Assembly (NCBI GenBank): GCA_964498835.1
Contig: CAZCIX010000005.1
Location: 1-64,000, forward strand
DNA: 64,000 bases
Origin: JAGKXB01 sp964498835
GTDB lineage: Bacteria > Pseudomonadota > Gammaproteobacteria > Burkholderiales > Burkholderiaceae_D
Reading direction: 5' to 3'
Position numbers and translations under genes: made by a program. Below, in pieces: positions 45,430-55,604 of the stretch. Each line of letters starts with the position of its first letter. Position 1 is the first letter of the stretch. Below the pieces are notes generated by a model. The model searched no databases. It saw nothing but the letters and a program-made list of their open reading frames with translations, and was not told the DNA's origin.

Positions 45430-47539
45430 AGTGCCACTGCAATTGCGCAAGGATGGTCGATCGTCAATCACTGATTTAAAAGCTTATATCACTCATGGTA
45501 TCGAGCAGTCCGGGGACAGCACGGATAAGGGGAGCTGGGACAGACTGACTCAATATATTACCAAGGAAAGCGTACTCAACGCACTCGGTACCGAGGTTGA
45601 GAAAACTATCGGGGTTGAGATTGGTAACGTGGCAAGTCTGGATACCACAGCTGAGGAAATGCGTATCGTAGCTTCCTATAACAAGCGCGTGGACAATCCG
45701 ACCTTGCACTACATTCTTTCGTGGCCAGAGCGCGAGGTCCCGAAGCTAAAAGAGATTTTCGAGGCAGCGCGAGCGTCGCTCAAGTCGCTGGGAATGGCCG
45801 ATCACCAGTACATCATTGCGATTCATGGCAATACAGATAACATTCACGCCCATATTGCGGTCAACCGGGTTCACCCACGAACTTATAAAGCCGCACGCAT
45901 CGAGTGGTTGCATAAGACGCTACATCGTGCAGCACGTGAAATCGAGATCGAACATGGTTGGTCTCACGACAATGGGCTTTTCAAGGTTGTCGAGATCAAC
46001 GGCAAGAAGTATGTTGTCCCAAATACCGAATATGTCGATCCTGACCTTGAGAATGTGAAGGGAGGCGCCGCAGAGTTCGAGACCTGGCATGGCAAGCAAT
46101 CACTAGAAACGTGGTGTCGCGGCCAGCCTGCGGAGGAGCTGCGCAAGTTGATTGGGATACAGGCCACCAACGATTGGCAGCAGGTCCACCAAGTGCTTGC
46201 CAAATTCGGATTGGAACTGCGCGACAGTGGCGGTGGTGGAATGCGAGTCCATGTGCTGACCGATGACGCAGCCGGTAGCGCCGATAAGCCGCTTAGTGTC
46301 AGTGCATCCAAAGCATTCCGTTTCAAGCGGGCAGAACTTGAAGAACGCTTCGGGGCATTCAAGCCAGCCGAAAAGAGCGTCTCTCAAAGCCAGCAGCAAG
46401 TCCAATCCTACAAGCGAGATCCACATAAGCGATTGGAGCGCAAGCTGGAGCGCCGTGCGCTGCGCGACGCCCTGTACAAGCGATTTCTTGACGAACAAAA
46501 GATTGCCCGCGAGCAGCGCGACTTGGCAACCATCGCAATCAAGGAAACTTTCGTCTCATCGGACGCTTCGCGCCGCGCTGCATTGCAGAACGCGTACCGA
46601 CTACAGCGTGCAGCCATCAAGGCGGACACATCGCTGGCCGGCGCCGCGAAGCAGCAGGCGTACATGCTGGTCAAACTGACTATGATGCAGGCACGGACTC
46701 AGCTCGAAGACCAGATCAAGCGCGAGCGGGCCGAGCGCCGCAGCCTGTTACCTGCCCTGCTGGCCTGGCGTGAATGGGTGGAAACACAGGCGCTGACCGG
46801 CGATGAGGCTGCAATCAGCGCCTTGCGCGGTATGGTTTATCAGGAAGGACGGAACCGTAAGAAAACTGCGGCCGGAGCAGCGGAGGAAGTTAAAGAAGAT
46901 GCCATCTTCCCTACGAACCCAGCGATCACAGATCCGTTCGTGCGCAAGGTGCAGAATCTGGTCTGGAAAGTACATCGGAATGGCAACGTCGCGTACAACT
47001 TCAAGACTGGCGAGAGCGGCTTTGTTGATGCAGGCGAACGCTTGTTGTTCGATCGCGCAGTGGTTTCGGACGAAGCCCTCGCTCTCACGCTCCAATATGC
47101 CTATGACAAGTGGGGGGGCGCATTGAACATTAAGGGTGGCGATGTTAACTTCAAAATCCGCGCTGCCAAGCTCGCTGCTGAACTGGGGATTACGTTGTCT
47201 GACCCAAGCACGAAGAATATCCAGCGCGCACATATAAGTCGCCGTAGCTCGGTTGCGACTGCGCCAACGGTAGACAATGATAAAGCGCTTAACCAGCAGT
47301 TACGTGAGCAATTCCCTGGTGCTGCGATTGAGCATGCAGTTACAAGAAGCAGCAAATACGTTGGCAAGATCATTGCAGAAAACCAAAAATATATTGTGCA
47401 GGTAACCGCATTGGGTAAATACATTCTTCACGAACGCCAAGTCCTTGGTACGAATTTGCTCAACGTCGGCGATCACGTTACTATCGCTTACAAGTCTGGT
47501 TTTACCACCCTAAAAGTAACTAAAGGGAGAATACGTTGA
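45419..47539 (+). CDS. traI: MOBP-family relaxase with LPD7 and KfrB-like domains
   Basis: A 706-aa relaxase. GTG 45419 is chosen (GGAAAG upstream, overlaps mobC by 11 bp). The catalytic Tyr is in DLKAYIT (near residue 23) and the histidine triad is HGNTDNIHAH (136-145). Linker coiled coils follow. Residues about 500-600 form an LPD7 domain (NVAYNFKTGESGFVDAG...). The last 75 residues form a KfrB-like domain (KYVGKIIAENQKYIVQVTAL). It nicks oriT, stays bound to the 5' end and is carried to the recipient. Confidence 0.92.
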   Translation: MIVKVPLQLRKDGRSSITDLKAYITHGIEQSGDSTDKGSWDRLTQYITKESVLNALGTEVEKTIGVEIGNVASLDTTAEEMRIVASYNKRVDNPTLHYILSWPEREVPKLKEIFEAARASLKSLGMADHQYIIAIHGNTDNIHAHIAVNRVHPRTYKAARIEWLHKTLHRAAREIEIEHGWSHDNGLFKVVEINGKKYVVPNTEYVDPDLENVKGGAAEFETWHGKQSLETWCRGQPAEELRKLIGIQATNDWQQVHQVLAKFGLELRDSGGGGMRVHVLTDDAAGSADKPLSVSASKAFRFKRAELEERFGAFKPAEKSVSQSQQQVQSYKRDPHKRLERKLERRALRDALYKRFLDEQKIAREQRDLATIAIKETFVSSDASRRAALQNAYRLQRAAIKADTSLAGAAKQQAYMLVKLTMMQARTQLEDQIKRERAERRSLLPALLAWREWVETQALTGDEAAISALRGMVYQEGRNRKKTAAGAAEEVKEDAIFPTNPAITDPFVRKVQNLVWKVHRNGNVAYNFKTGESGFVDAGERLLFDRAVVSDEALALTLQYAYDKWGGALNIKGGDVNFKIRAAKLAAELGITLSDPSTKNIQRAHISRRSSVATAPTVDNDKALNQQLREQFPGAAIEHAVTRSSKYVGKIIAENQKYIVQVTALGKYILHERQVLGTNLLNVGDHVTIAYKSGFTTLKVTKGRIR

Positions 47540-47547
47540 TTAAAATA

Positions 47548-47563
47548 TTTCCAAAGTTGGAAA
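47548..47563. repeat. 16-bp palindrome, one change (TTTCCAAAGTTGGAAA)
   Basis: Copy 10. It lies 8 bp after the relaxase stop, between the converging relaxase and methyltransferase genes, so it cannot be a promoter operator for either. Confidence 0.75.
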
Positions 47564-47661
47564 TGCAAAACAAAATATCCTAATTTGTGCGATTCATATA
47601 TATATATCAAATAAACAGGCCATTTCTACTGGCTTTACAGCATTTGCTTTTCTCTTTTCGT

Positions 47662-50600
47662 TTATCGACTGATTCCTTGTTTTCTCTCATCGTGAGTCCG
47701 AAATGTGATTAATCCCTTGTTGTATGACAACTGGATGTACTCCCCGGTTACTGGCATAGCGCCAGCCGGGAAATCTCTAGTTAAATGCACCGCCGCCTTG
47801 TGCATCCCCAGTTCCTGCACGACGAAGTACTCATCGACCGCGATGATTTGGCCAGCATACCGCCCATTAATTCGGTTGGCCATATGCGGCATCCAGCCGT
47901 CAGCGCGTAGCGCCGATTCCTTTGCGTCGAACCGCGTGATGGAAGTACCGGCTGCGTCCCTCATTTCTGGGGAGGCATATCGCGTGTTGGCCATCACCGC
48001 TGCAGCCAAGTCGCGCGATGTAGCGATGCGCTCGATCACAACATCATGCACCGCTGCACCATCTCCCTGTTCCCATAAAGCATTGTGGCTTCTCGCACCA
48101 AGAATGTCTGTTGCTTTGGCCGGCAGCATTGCCGCCCGCAGGTATTCAGCAATCACGGCATCGGCTCGCTTCACTGTTGCCGCGTCGCGTGCTTGCGAAA
48201 TAGAGATACCGAAAGAGTCAGCAGCACCGTGAGCTTGCTGCGTAGACTCGTCCTGCCTCTCGCCAGATGGCTTCCAGGTGGAAACATAGCTTTCATCCTT
48301 CTGCATCTTTTTCAACTCGATCAGGATTTCGCTGTTGTCCTTGCGCAACCGCTCCAGTTTTGACATGTCCTTGAACGGGCGGCTAAGTTGCTCCTTCGCT
48401 TTCTCTAGTTCTGCCTGGTCGCGCGCCAGCTTCGCATGCACGTCCGAGATTTGACGCTCGAAACTGTCCACGTAGTTGTCGAGGCGTTGCAGGAAGCCAC
48501 TCACGCTAAACTTATCATCCTTCTTGTATGCCAGGTTGTTGGGCTGGTATTCATGCTCCCCTTTTAACGAGAACATGATTTCGTTTCGCACGCAATGGAC
48601 GTTCACTTTGAAGCCACGATATTCACCTACTGCGATTTTCTGGATCGAGTCGCCCAGCAGCTTGGCTTGTGTCTCGATAGCGCCTTGCATACACGTCATC
48701 ACCAAGTGATGCAGTTGATCTTTGCTATCTGCGTTGTACGCTGCCTTACCGCTCTTGAACACCCATGCCTCGCTAGTCGCACCATCGCGACGAGCTATCT
48801 CCTTGTCGAGCACCGTCACTGCGGCAACGGTGCGGCCGTCAGCATCGGCCATCCATTCGACCTTGCTTTGTAGCGTGTGTTGATTCCGCTTATAGTTTGA
48901 AAACATTGCCTCGGCTTTTTTTAGATCAGCCACAATCTGGACTTGCATGAAAATCAGTGGATTGCCGGATGCAGCGGCCTTCATCTCTGCAGCATTTGCC
49001 GCCTCGCCGGCGATGTCTTCGATTGTCCGTTGCAGGCTGTCGCCCTTGCGGAACTGTTCGATGCCGGCAGCCTTGTATTCAATGGTCTGCCACATGCGAG
49101 AGTCGTAGGTCTTCTCTGTTGCATAGCGCATGATTTCGACCTCGAACCCGTCCGGATCTGCCTGGTAGAACTCGTTGCCCTGTCTGATGATGCGACCTTC
49201 CCTTTGCTCCAGATCACTTGGGCGCCACGGCGCGTCGAGGTGGTGTTCCGCAACCAGTTTGCGCTGGACGTTGGTGCCGGCACCCATCTTGGCTGTGGAC
49301 CCCATCATGATGCGAGCGCGGCCTGCGTTCATGTCATCGAATAGCTTCGCCTTTTGCAAATCAGTGTTGGCATCATGGATAAAGCAGATCTCGTGTTCAG
49401 GTACACCGTGCGCGATCAGCTTGGCCTTGATGTCGTCATACACGCTGAACTTGCTGCTGCCCGCCAACAGCTCGTCCATCGACACTGTGGATTCTTCGTC
49501 ATCTTGATTGTCCACGTCCATGCCTCGATCCGGCACTAAGGTGCCGGAACGTTTAGCTTTGGGCGTGGACAGGTCACAGAACACAAGTTGGGTGCCTTTT
49601 TTATCGTCCCATGCGTGATAGATCCGCAGGACTTCGGCTACCATCTTGTTCGTCTTGCTGCCGGCGAAGTCTGGCGCGCTCGGATCAATCAGGCGAAAGT
49701 CCAGACCCGCCTTGCGGGCATCGTTCGTTATCTTGAGTGGATTGTCGATGCGCGGATCTTTCGGAGGATTCTCCATGCGTTCAATGATGCAACCCTTCGG
49801 CCAGCGCTTCACCAAGGAGCCGTCGGCGCGCGTGACAGGCCTGCCATCGTCGTCCAGCAGAGGCTCCTGTTCGCCGATGTACTTCGCCTGCATCGGCGAA
49901 CGTTCCACCACAATATTAGTCGGCCTGCCACCCTTCAAGGTCGGAACCGGGAACCGCTTGCCCAGCTCGATCGCCTGCTGTTTCAGGTCAGCGAGGGTAA
50001 CCACGTCGGCGAAGGTTCGGTACTGCGCGATCAGTTCTGGCACATTCTGGAACTTCGAGAACCGACTGTTTAGTTTGTAGTTCATGCCGGTCGCGTCCAG
50101 CTCCCAACCTGTGACGACCTGGCCGAAAGTCGAGGCCCACGCATCGAAGTGCTCGATGCCGCGCGCCTTCATCTGGTCGTACTGCATGTACCGCTGCATG
50201 GTGTACATCTCAGCGATCGTATTGGAGATCGGCGTGCCGGTACCGCCGAACACGCCACGCCCGTCATGCTTCATTTGCAGGTAGCGGACTTTGACGAACA
50301 GGTCGAATGCCTTGTCGCTGCCGATCAGGTTGCCCAAGCCTGAGACGCGGTTCAAAGTCGTGTTGATAAAAAGGTTCTTGAACTCGTGCAGCTCATCGAC
50401 CATCAGCATGTCAACGCCAAGCTCATCGAAGGTGACCACGCGGTCTTTGGTGCCGGCAGAGGCCTGGCGCTGGAGCTTGGCTTCCATGCGCTCCTTGGCT
50501 TTTTCCATGTTCTTGATGGTTACACGGTCTCCGCGTTCTTCCTTCAAGCGCCGCAACGCGGCCGTCAGGTCGTCGATCTGCTCACTCAGGATGGCGTCCA

Positions 50601-53600
50601 GCGTTTCTGGCGGCATACCGATTTTCTTAAGGCTAGAATGGCCGACGATCACAGCATCCCAATCCCCTGTAGCGATCCGCGCAAACAAGCGCTCGCGGTT
50701 CTCCTTCTTGAAATCGCCCTTCTCCGCGATCAGGACTTTCGCATCTGGGTACAGCTCGTAGAACGAGTCTTTCCATTGCAGCAGCAAATGATTGGGCACG
50801 GCGATCATGGGCTTGTGGGTCAAGCCCATGCGGCGGCTCTCCATCGCGACACCGATAAACTCGAAGGTCTTCCCCGCACCGACCACGTGGTCGAAAAGAG
50901 CTGTACCGTCTTGAATACCGCGCCAGATCGCATTCTTCTGGTGTGGGCGCAATTCGATCGCGACCGAGGCACCGGGAAGTGTCAGGTGCGATCCATTATA
51001 GATAGGCGCGACGTTGGTGTTGAAGGTGTCGTTGTAGATGCGGGCTAGGTGATCACGACGGGCCTTATCCTCCCACACCCAATCCAAAAACGCTTGGCGA
51101 ATCTCATCGGCCTTCTGGTTGGCCACCGCCGTTTTTTCTTCGTTGACCTGGTAGATTGGATTGCGCCGGTCATCGTAGCCAACAATGTCCTTGACTTGGA
51201 TGGTTCTGTTGACAAGGATAGATTCGATCAGCGCATTCGCCGGCACTTCAACAGTGCCCCAGGTGACCGTCGATGTGGTATGGTCGCCACGCCCGATCTT
51301 GGCCATCCATTTACCAAGGGAGGGTTGATACGAGATGGAACGATGCACATTCCCCAGCAGGTGTGTGACGAACTGGTCCACTGTCTCGTGCGGTATCCAC
51401 GTGGAGCCGAGTTGAATGCCGATATCGATCGGCTCAATGTCCTTGGGTTGCACCAAGCGCAGCGCTTCGGCATTTGCCGCGAATTCCGCGTTGTCCTTAG
51501 CCACATCCTCGGCAATCACGAGCTTTCGTTTTACGTTGCCGGTCAGGTAGGCATCCGCGCTTTCCCATGCCATCGTAGCTGGATTGCGATAGATCAGGCC
51601 TTTTAAGTCCGACAGCACGTCGGTCTCGGCCTTGCCAGAGAGCCGCACGATGTATGGGATATCCACGCGGCCTGTTTCGTTGAGGGAGACCAGCAGCCCG
51701 TCTTTGGCGCTGGCCACCGACGTGATCGAGCGGCTGGGGGTCATCACCCGCTTGGTGAAGATTGCCGCCTTCTTGGCGCTGGGCTCGCGCGCATCGACGC
51801 CATCACGCTTTGCAATGTCCTTAGAAATTCCGCGATCGTAGTCTCGTTCGAGTGAATGCAGCAGCGGGTAGTCAGGATCGTCGCCCATCGCTTGGCGGTT
51901 GGATAGCGCGCTGATGTAGCCATGCTTTTTCACGAAGCCGTCGTATACGGTATTCAGTATCGTGCGCCAAGCATCGACCTCGGCAGTAGGCATTTCTGCG
52001 GATCGCTCCGCGCTCATCAAGCTGCGCAGCGCTGTACGGACTTCGATCAGTCCGCGAATCCGCCCACCCTGCTTGTCGTTTTTCAGATCGACAAATTCGT
52101 AGTTGCCGTGATCGAGGATGTCAGGGAGGCGCCGCGCTAGCTTGTCGCCGGCCATGAAGTATGCGCCAACCTTGACACCTTGCGGAATATCGATGTCAGG
52201 CTTGGCGATATCGGCGGCGTGCTCCTCGGCGCGATAGATGCCTTCTGGCAGTCGTGCGATTGCGCCGGCCAGGTCGGACGCAAGATCGGAACCATCGTGA
52301 GCTACACAGGTCGGCATGTCTGCCCGGTACATATTGGAGGTCAGCGCCATGCGGCCCAGAATCATCTCGGGCCGCGCGACAAAGTAGTTATTCACCAGGA
52401 TCTCACTGCCGGTTTCGTCGTCTTTGACCATGCCCACAACGGTCCACTCCTTCGACGGCGTTTCGTCGGGCTGTGCCTTCTGCAAGAACACGATGTCGGT
52501 CGTTACCTCGGTGAGCGCATTCTCCTTGAACGCGGTATTCGGCAAGCGTATCGCACCGAGCATGTGCGCACGGTCACTGACCCATTCGCGCGCCGCGTTG
52601 TTCGCGGCATCCATGAAGTAGCTGCTTACAACGACTGCCACAACCCCACCATCGCGAACCTTATCCAGTGATTTGGCGATGAAGTAATTGTGGATGCTGA
52701 ACTCGCCCAGCTCACGGTGCTGCGCATCGAATAACGTTTGGTTACCAAACGGTGGGTTACCGATCGCCAAGTCAAAGTATCTGGCCGGGATGGTTACGTC
52801 CTGGAAGCCCTTGTTAATGACTGTCGCGGTGGGGTACAAGTGACTTGCGATGGAAGCCGTCGTTGGGTCCAACTCAATGCCGGTGATCTGCGAACGCTCC
52901 GCAAGCGCTTGCGGCATCAGGCCGATGAAGTGACCTGTGCCGAGAGCAGATTCAAGTACGCGCCCACCCGTGAAGCCAAGCCGTGCCACGCCGGCATACA
53001 TGGCTTCAATCACCGGCTGGGAGGTATAGTGCGCATCTTGCGTCGAACGGCGCGCGGCCTCGTACTGCTCTTTTGGGAGGATGTCGGCGAGCTGCTGATA
53101 CTCTGCTCGCCAATCGTTGTTTCTGTGATCAAAAGCTTGAGGCAAACCACCCCAGCCCACGTATTTCACCAGCACGCTTTGCTCGCCCATGGTTGCGGCA
53201 CGGCCTTCGCTGGCGAGCTGGTCAATCAATCGCAACGCCGCGATATTCGCTTTGAATTTCGCCTTGGCGCCGCCTTCACCCAGCCGATCGGCATTGGTAA
53301 TGCGGTAATTCGACGGGGGGGCGCCTAGCTCAGTTCGGTTTCGACCTGGTGCATCGACAGTATCTCGTGCTCCGCCATGTGTGTCCCTGATGACGATTGG
53401 TGTTCCGCCAGCACCTGCGTTTCCAGATTCTGTTGCTCCAGCAGCCGACCAAGCAGGATCACTTCGCCCTGCGTTTCCATAGCTTTCAGCTCGTACGGCG
53501 AATTCATCGCCCAGCGGTCGAGGATTTTCCAGCCTTGCGTGTTGTACGGCGCTCGTGCCACTGCCTGCAACGTCGATGTCGCCAGCACGCGCTTGGCTAC

Positions 53601-53793
53601 TTCCAGCGGATTCATTTGTCCTTCGATCATCTGTTTCTCCCCTAATCTGGTCGGACACCGTGTCCGCACCTGCTATTTCATCATCCTGCTCAGCCATTAC
53701 AGCAAGACGCTCGATTGCTTCGACCGTTTCGTTAAATACGAAGTCAAAACTTAACTGCCCTACGTTAATACCAATCTTCTTTCTCTGTGTCAT
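47662..53793 (-). CDS. Giant polyvalent protein: DNA methyltransferase plus SNF2-type helicase
   Basis: A 2043-aa protein. Residues 1-160 are low complexity. An N6-adenine methyltransferase domain has VLESALGTGHF (near 280) and the catalytic AIGNPPFG (near 345). A superfamily 2 helicase follows: Walker A VGAGKT (near 970), MLMVDELHEF (near 1130) and QREGRIIRQGN (near 1527). A coiled coil lies at about 1790-1830. The C terminus is a KfrB-like domain (RYAGQIIAVDEYFVVQ). Such proteins may protect or process incoming DNA in the recipient. The start at 53793 has a weak ribosome site. Confidence 0.9.
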   Translation of the reverse strand: MTQRKKIGINVGQLSFDFVFNETVEAIERLAVMAEQDDEIAGADTVSDQIRGETDDRRTNESAGSSQARAGDIDVAGSGTSAVQHARLENPRPLGDEFAVRAESYGNAGRSDPAWSAAGATESGNAGAGGTPIVIRDTHGGARDTVDAPGRNRTELGAPPSNYRITNADRLGEGGAKAKFKANIAALRLIDQLASEGRAATMGEQSVLVKYVGWGGLPQAFDHRNNDWRAEYQQLADILPKEQYEAARRSTQDAHYTSQPVIEAMYAGVARLGFTGGRVLESALGTGHFIGLMPQALAERSQITGIELDPTTASIASHLYPTATVINKGFQDVTIPARYFDLAIGNPPFGNQTLFDAQHRELGEFSIHNYFIAKSLDKVRDGGVVAVVVSSYFMDAANNAAREWVSDRAHMLGAIRLPNTAFKENALTEVTTDIVFLQKAQPDETPSKEWTVVGMVKDDETGSEILVNNYFVARPEMILGRMALTSNMYRADMPTCVAHDGSDLASDLAGAIARLPEGIYRAEEHAADIAKPDIDIPQGVKVGAYFMAGDKLARRLPDILDHGNYEFVDLKNDKQGGRIRGLIEVRTALRSLMSAERSAEMPTAEVDAWRTILNTVYDGFVKKHGYISALSNRQAMGDDPDYPLLHSLERDYDRGISKDIAKRDGVDAREPSAKKAAIFTKRVMTPSRSITSVASAKDGLLVSLNETGRVDIPYIVRLSGKAETDVLSDLKGLIYRNPATMAWESADAYLTGNVKRKLVIAEDVAKDNAEFAANAEALRLVQPKDIEPIDIGIQLGSTWIPHETVDQFVTHLLGNVHRSISYQPSLGKWMAKIGRGDHTTSTVTWGTVEVPANALIESILVNRTIQVKDIVGYDDRRNPIYQVNEEKTAVANQKADEIRQAFLDWVWEDKARRDHLARIYNDTFNTNVAPIYNGSHLTLPGASVAIELRPHQKNAIWRGIQDGTALFDHVVGAGKTFEFIGVAMESRRMGLTHKPMIAVPNHLLLQWKDSFYELYPDAKVLIAEKGDFKKENRERLFARIATGDWDAVIVGHSSLKKIGMPPETLDAILSEQIDDLTAALRRLKEERGDRVTIKNMEKAKERMEAKLQRQASAGTKDRVVTFDELGVDMLMVDELHEFKNLFINTTLNRVSGLGNLIGSDKAFDLFVKVRYLQMKHDGRGVFGGTGTPISNTIAEMYTMQRYMQYDQMKARGIEHFDAWASTFGQVVTGWELDATGMNYKLNSRFSKFQNVPELIAQYRTFADVVTLADLKQQAIELGKRFPVPTLKGGRPTNIVVERSPMQAKYIGEQEPLLDDDGRPVTRADGSLVKRWPKGCIIERMENPPKDPRIDNPLKITNDARKAGLDFRLIDPSAPDFAGSKTNKMVAEVLRIYHAWDDKKGTQLVFCDLSTPKAKRSGTLVPDRGMDVDNQDDEESTVSMDELLAGSSKFSVYDDIKAKLIAHGVPEHEICFIHDANTDLQKAKLFDDMNAGRARIMMGSTAKMGAGTNVQRKLVAEHHLDAPWRPSDLEQREGRIIRQGNEFYQADPDGFEVEIMRYATEKTYDSRMWQTIEYKAAGIEQFRKGDSLQRTIEDIAGEAANAAEMKAAASGNPLIFMQVQIVADLKKAEAMFSNYKRNQHTLQSKVEWMADADGRTVAAVTVLDKEIARRDGATSEAWVFKSGKAAYNADSKDQLHHLVMTCMQGAIETQAKLLGDSIQKIAVGEYRGFKVNVHCVRNEIMFSLKGEHEYQPNNLAYKKDDKFSVSGFLQRLDNYVDSFERQISDVHAKLARDQAELEKAKEQLSRPFKDMSKLERLRKDNSEILIELKKMQKDESYVSTWKPSGERQDESTQQAHGAADSFGISISQARDAATVKRADAVIAEYLRAAMLPAKATDILGARSHNALWEQGDGAAVHDVVIERIATSRDLAAAVMANTRYASPEMRDAAGTSITRFDAKESALRADGWMPHMANRINGRYAGQIIAVDEYFVVQELGMHKAAVHLTRDFPAGAMPVTGEYIQLSYNKGLITFRTHDERKQGISR

Positions 53794-53866
53794 GATAAGT
53801 CATATTGAGTTCCAGATGATTTATTTTATCATTGCATTATGCAATAAAAAATTCATAAAAAAACTA

Positions 53867-53882
53867 TTTCCAACGCCGGAAA
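53867..53882. repeat. 16-bp palindrome, one change (TTTCCAACGCCGGAAA)
   Basis: Copy 11. It lies 74 bp before the giant gene and 55 bp after the Mrr gene, in an AT-rich promoter-like gap, so it probably controls the giant gene. Confidence 0.8.
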
Positions 53883-53936
53883 AATATTCCGTCTATAGTC
53901 GTATGAAAATTCCGTTTATAAACAAAAATCAAGAGT

Positions 53937-54602
53937 TTATTGCTCGGAAATAGTTGTTCTTGAATCACCCTGAATTGCTTCTACCATGCTCAACAGCCTG
54001 CCGCCACCGACAAGATCAATCGGTTTCCCCTTGGAAAATTCCCACGCATTGCGTGTAAACTTACCAACGCAAACGATGGCTACGCGATCCGCCCTGTGGT
54101 GGACCATTAGGCCGAACATCTCGCGCACAACTGCCGCCCCGACGTTGTTATTTTTCCACTGCTTGCACTGGACCAGCACCTTTGATGCGCCCTTTCGCAG
54201 TACCAAGTCCACGCCGCCGTCAGCACCACCCTGACCGGTCTCCGCGATCTGGTAGCCTTGACGGCGATAAACCTCTCCCACAAGCCTCTCAAATGCCTTC
54301 CAGTCCATTTCCCGCAACGTGTTCAGGCTGCGCTGCTTGTCGAGCAGCCGACCGCGCTCGCCGGACTTGAATAGTCCGATAATGGTGGCCAAGCCGCACA
54401 ACGCTATTCCCAAGACGCCCAAACTGGTTGGTACACCAGTTGCCGCCAAGCTGTGCGCAAACGTGCGCCACGGCTCCCGTAATGCGTTCCCTCGGGTGTA
54501 ATGAGGGATTACCCACCAAACTAGCGACGCGACCGCTATCGGTAGCGGCACCCACCATGACAAAGGAACCGCTTTTGCTGTGCGATAACGGCGCCGGCTC
54601 AT
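53937..54602 (-). CDS. Membrane-anchored Mrr-type restriction endonuclease
   Basis: A 221-aa protein with two N-terminal membrane helices (WWVPLPIAVASLVWWVI and LGVLGIALCGLATIIGLF) and a C-terminal Mrr domain: MDWKAFERLVGEVYRRQGY, GGVDLVLRKG and VLVQCKQWKN, the full D-x(n)-QxK catalytic set. It overlaps the 105-aa gene by 4 bp and so is part of the conjugation operon. A membrane Mrr protein among T4SS genes could act on DNA at the channel; that is inferred. Confidence 0.85.
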   Translation of the reverse strand: MSRRRYRTAKAVPLSWWVPLPIAVASLVWWVIPHYTRGNALREPWRTFAHSLAATGVPTSLGVLGIALCGLATIIGLFKSGERGRLLDKQRSLNTLREMDWKAFERLVGEVYRRQGYQIAETGQGGADGGVDLVLRKGASKVLVQCKQWKNNNVGAAVVREMFGLMVHHRADRVAIVCVGKFTRNAWEFSKGKPIDLVGGGRLLSMVEAIQGDSRTTISEQ

Positions 54603-54916
54603 GCACGCTCCTGCGAATTATTGGCCTCCATGAGCTTGTACTCTCTTATCATCGCCGTCAGGCCACTTGTTGTTTCATCGAGCCATACCTTGCCGCTTAC
54701 GGTCATTAATGCCAGCCGCAAGGTTTGAAGTGAAATGCGGGAGGCATAAAAACCAATCCGCACGTTCGCATCATGGGTGTGCAGCGTGCCGTACACGCGG
54801 TCACGCCGAGGTTGCTCATGCGATGGGATGAAAGAGCGTGTAATGTTCTTCAGCTCCTGTATCTGGCCACCGATCCGACGCAGGACGTCGTGTAGAGCCG
54901 AAATCTTTTCTTTCAT
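54599..54916 (-). CDS. Conserved hypothetical protein, 105 aa
   Basis: A 105-aa soluble protein, helical at its start (KISALHDVLRRIGGQIQELKN), then RDRVYGTLHTHDANVRIGFY. No family is recognised. Its overlaps with the Mrr gene and close fit (12 bp) to virB1 show that it is in the transfer operon. Confidence 0.6.
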   Translation of the reverse strand: MKEKISALHDVLRRIGGQIQELKNITRSFIPSHEQPRRDRVYGTLHTHDANVRIGFYASRISLQTLRLALMTVSGKVWLDETTSGLTAMIREYKLMEANNSQERA

Positions 54917-54927
54917 AACATGCTTTC

Positions 54928-55602
54928 TTAAAAGGATTCCACTTCCAACTTGGCCATGCGTGCTTCGATGGTGCGGTCGCGCTTGGTCATAGTCTTTGGC
55001 TGTACTGCGCCACGTACCTGGGCGGTAGGCGATACGCCGCCAATTTTTAATGCTGGTACGCGGACGCGCGTGGCTTCCAAAACCTTCTGCACGTAGCCAT
55101 TGCTAAAACCACGCACATAAGAACCAGTATTGTTCATCGAGATAGCGGCAAGCAAAGCGCGCTGCGAGTTCTTATATTTCGCCATCGCGTTCAGATAATT
55201 TTCTACCAATATCTTGGCACCTAACCTGTAGTTTTCGCACGGTTCGAACGCAGATTCGATCGTTGATCCTAATCGAAATACATTCCGCACGTTAACCTGT
55301 AACGGACCGATGTCTACCAGGTGACCGTTATTTACCAGCTCTTGTGCGATCGCCACAGCTTCTACCTTCGTCGCTGGAAAGTAGCTACGCACCATCGTTT
55401 TGCGCTTCTCCCATGGCAAATTTGCAGGCCCGCTATCGGCCACCGCATATGCATATGCTCCCGACTCCACGTGCGTGATCGCACGCAACGTAATTGGGTC
55501 TACCTCTGGTGCGCAGCGATGCATTATAGATTCGAGATCATACGCGTGAGCAACCGGCGTCAACAGGGCAAAACCTAGCAATAGACTGGCGAACGTTTTC
55601 AT
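54928..55602 (-). CDS. virB1: VirB1-like lytic transglycosylase
   Basis: A 224-aa exported protein with a signal peptide (MKTFASLLLGFALLTPVAHA). The transglycosylase core has the catalytic Glu in ITHVESGAYAYAVAD and the later blocks GPLQVNVRN and GAKILVENYLNAM, with LLAAISMNNTGSYVRGF. It opens the cell wall for the T4SS. The gene is separate from the rest of virB, in the coupling protein operon. Confidence 0.88.
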   Translation of the reverse strand: MKTFASLLLGFALLTPVAHAYDLESIMHRCAPEVDPITLRAITHVESGAYAYAVADSGPANLPWEKRKTMVRSYFPATKVEAVAIAQELVNNGHLVDIGPLQVNVRNVFRLGSTIESAFEPCENYRLGAKILVENYLNAMAKYKNSQRALLAAISMNNTGSYVRGFSNGYVQKVLEATRVRVPALKIGGVSPTAQVRGAVQPKTMTKRDRTIEARMAKLEVESF

Positions 55603-55604
55603 TT

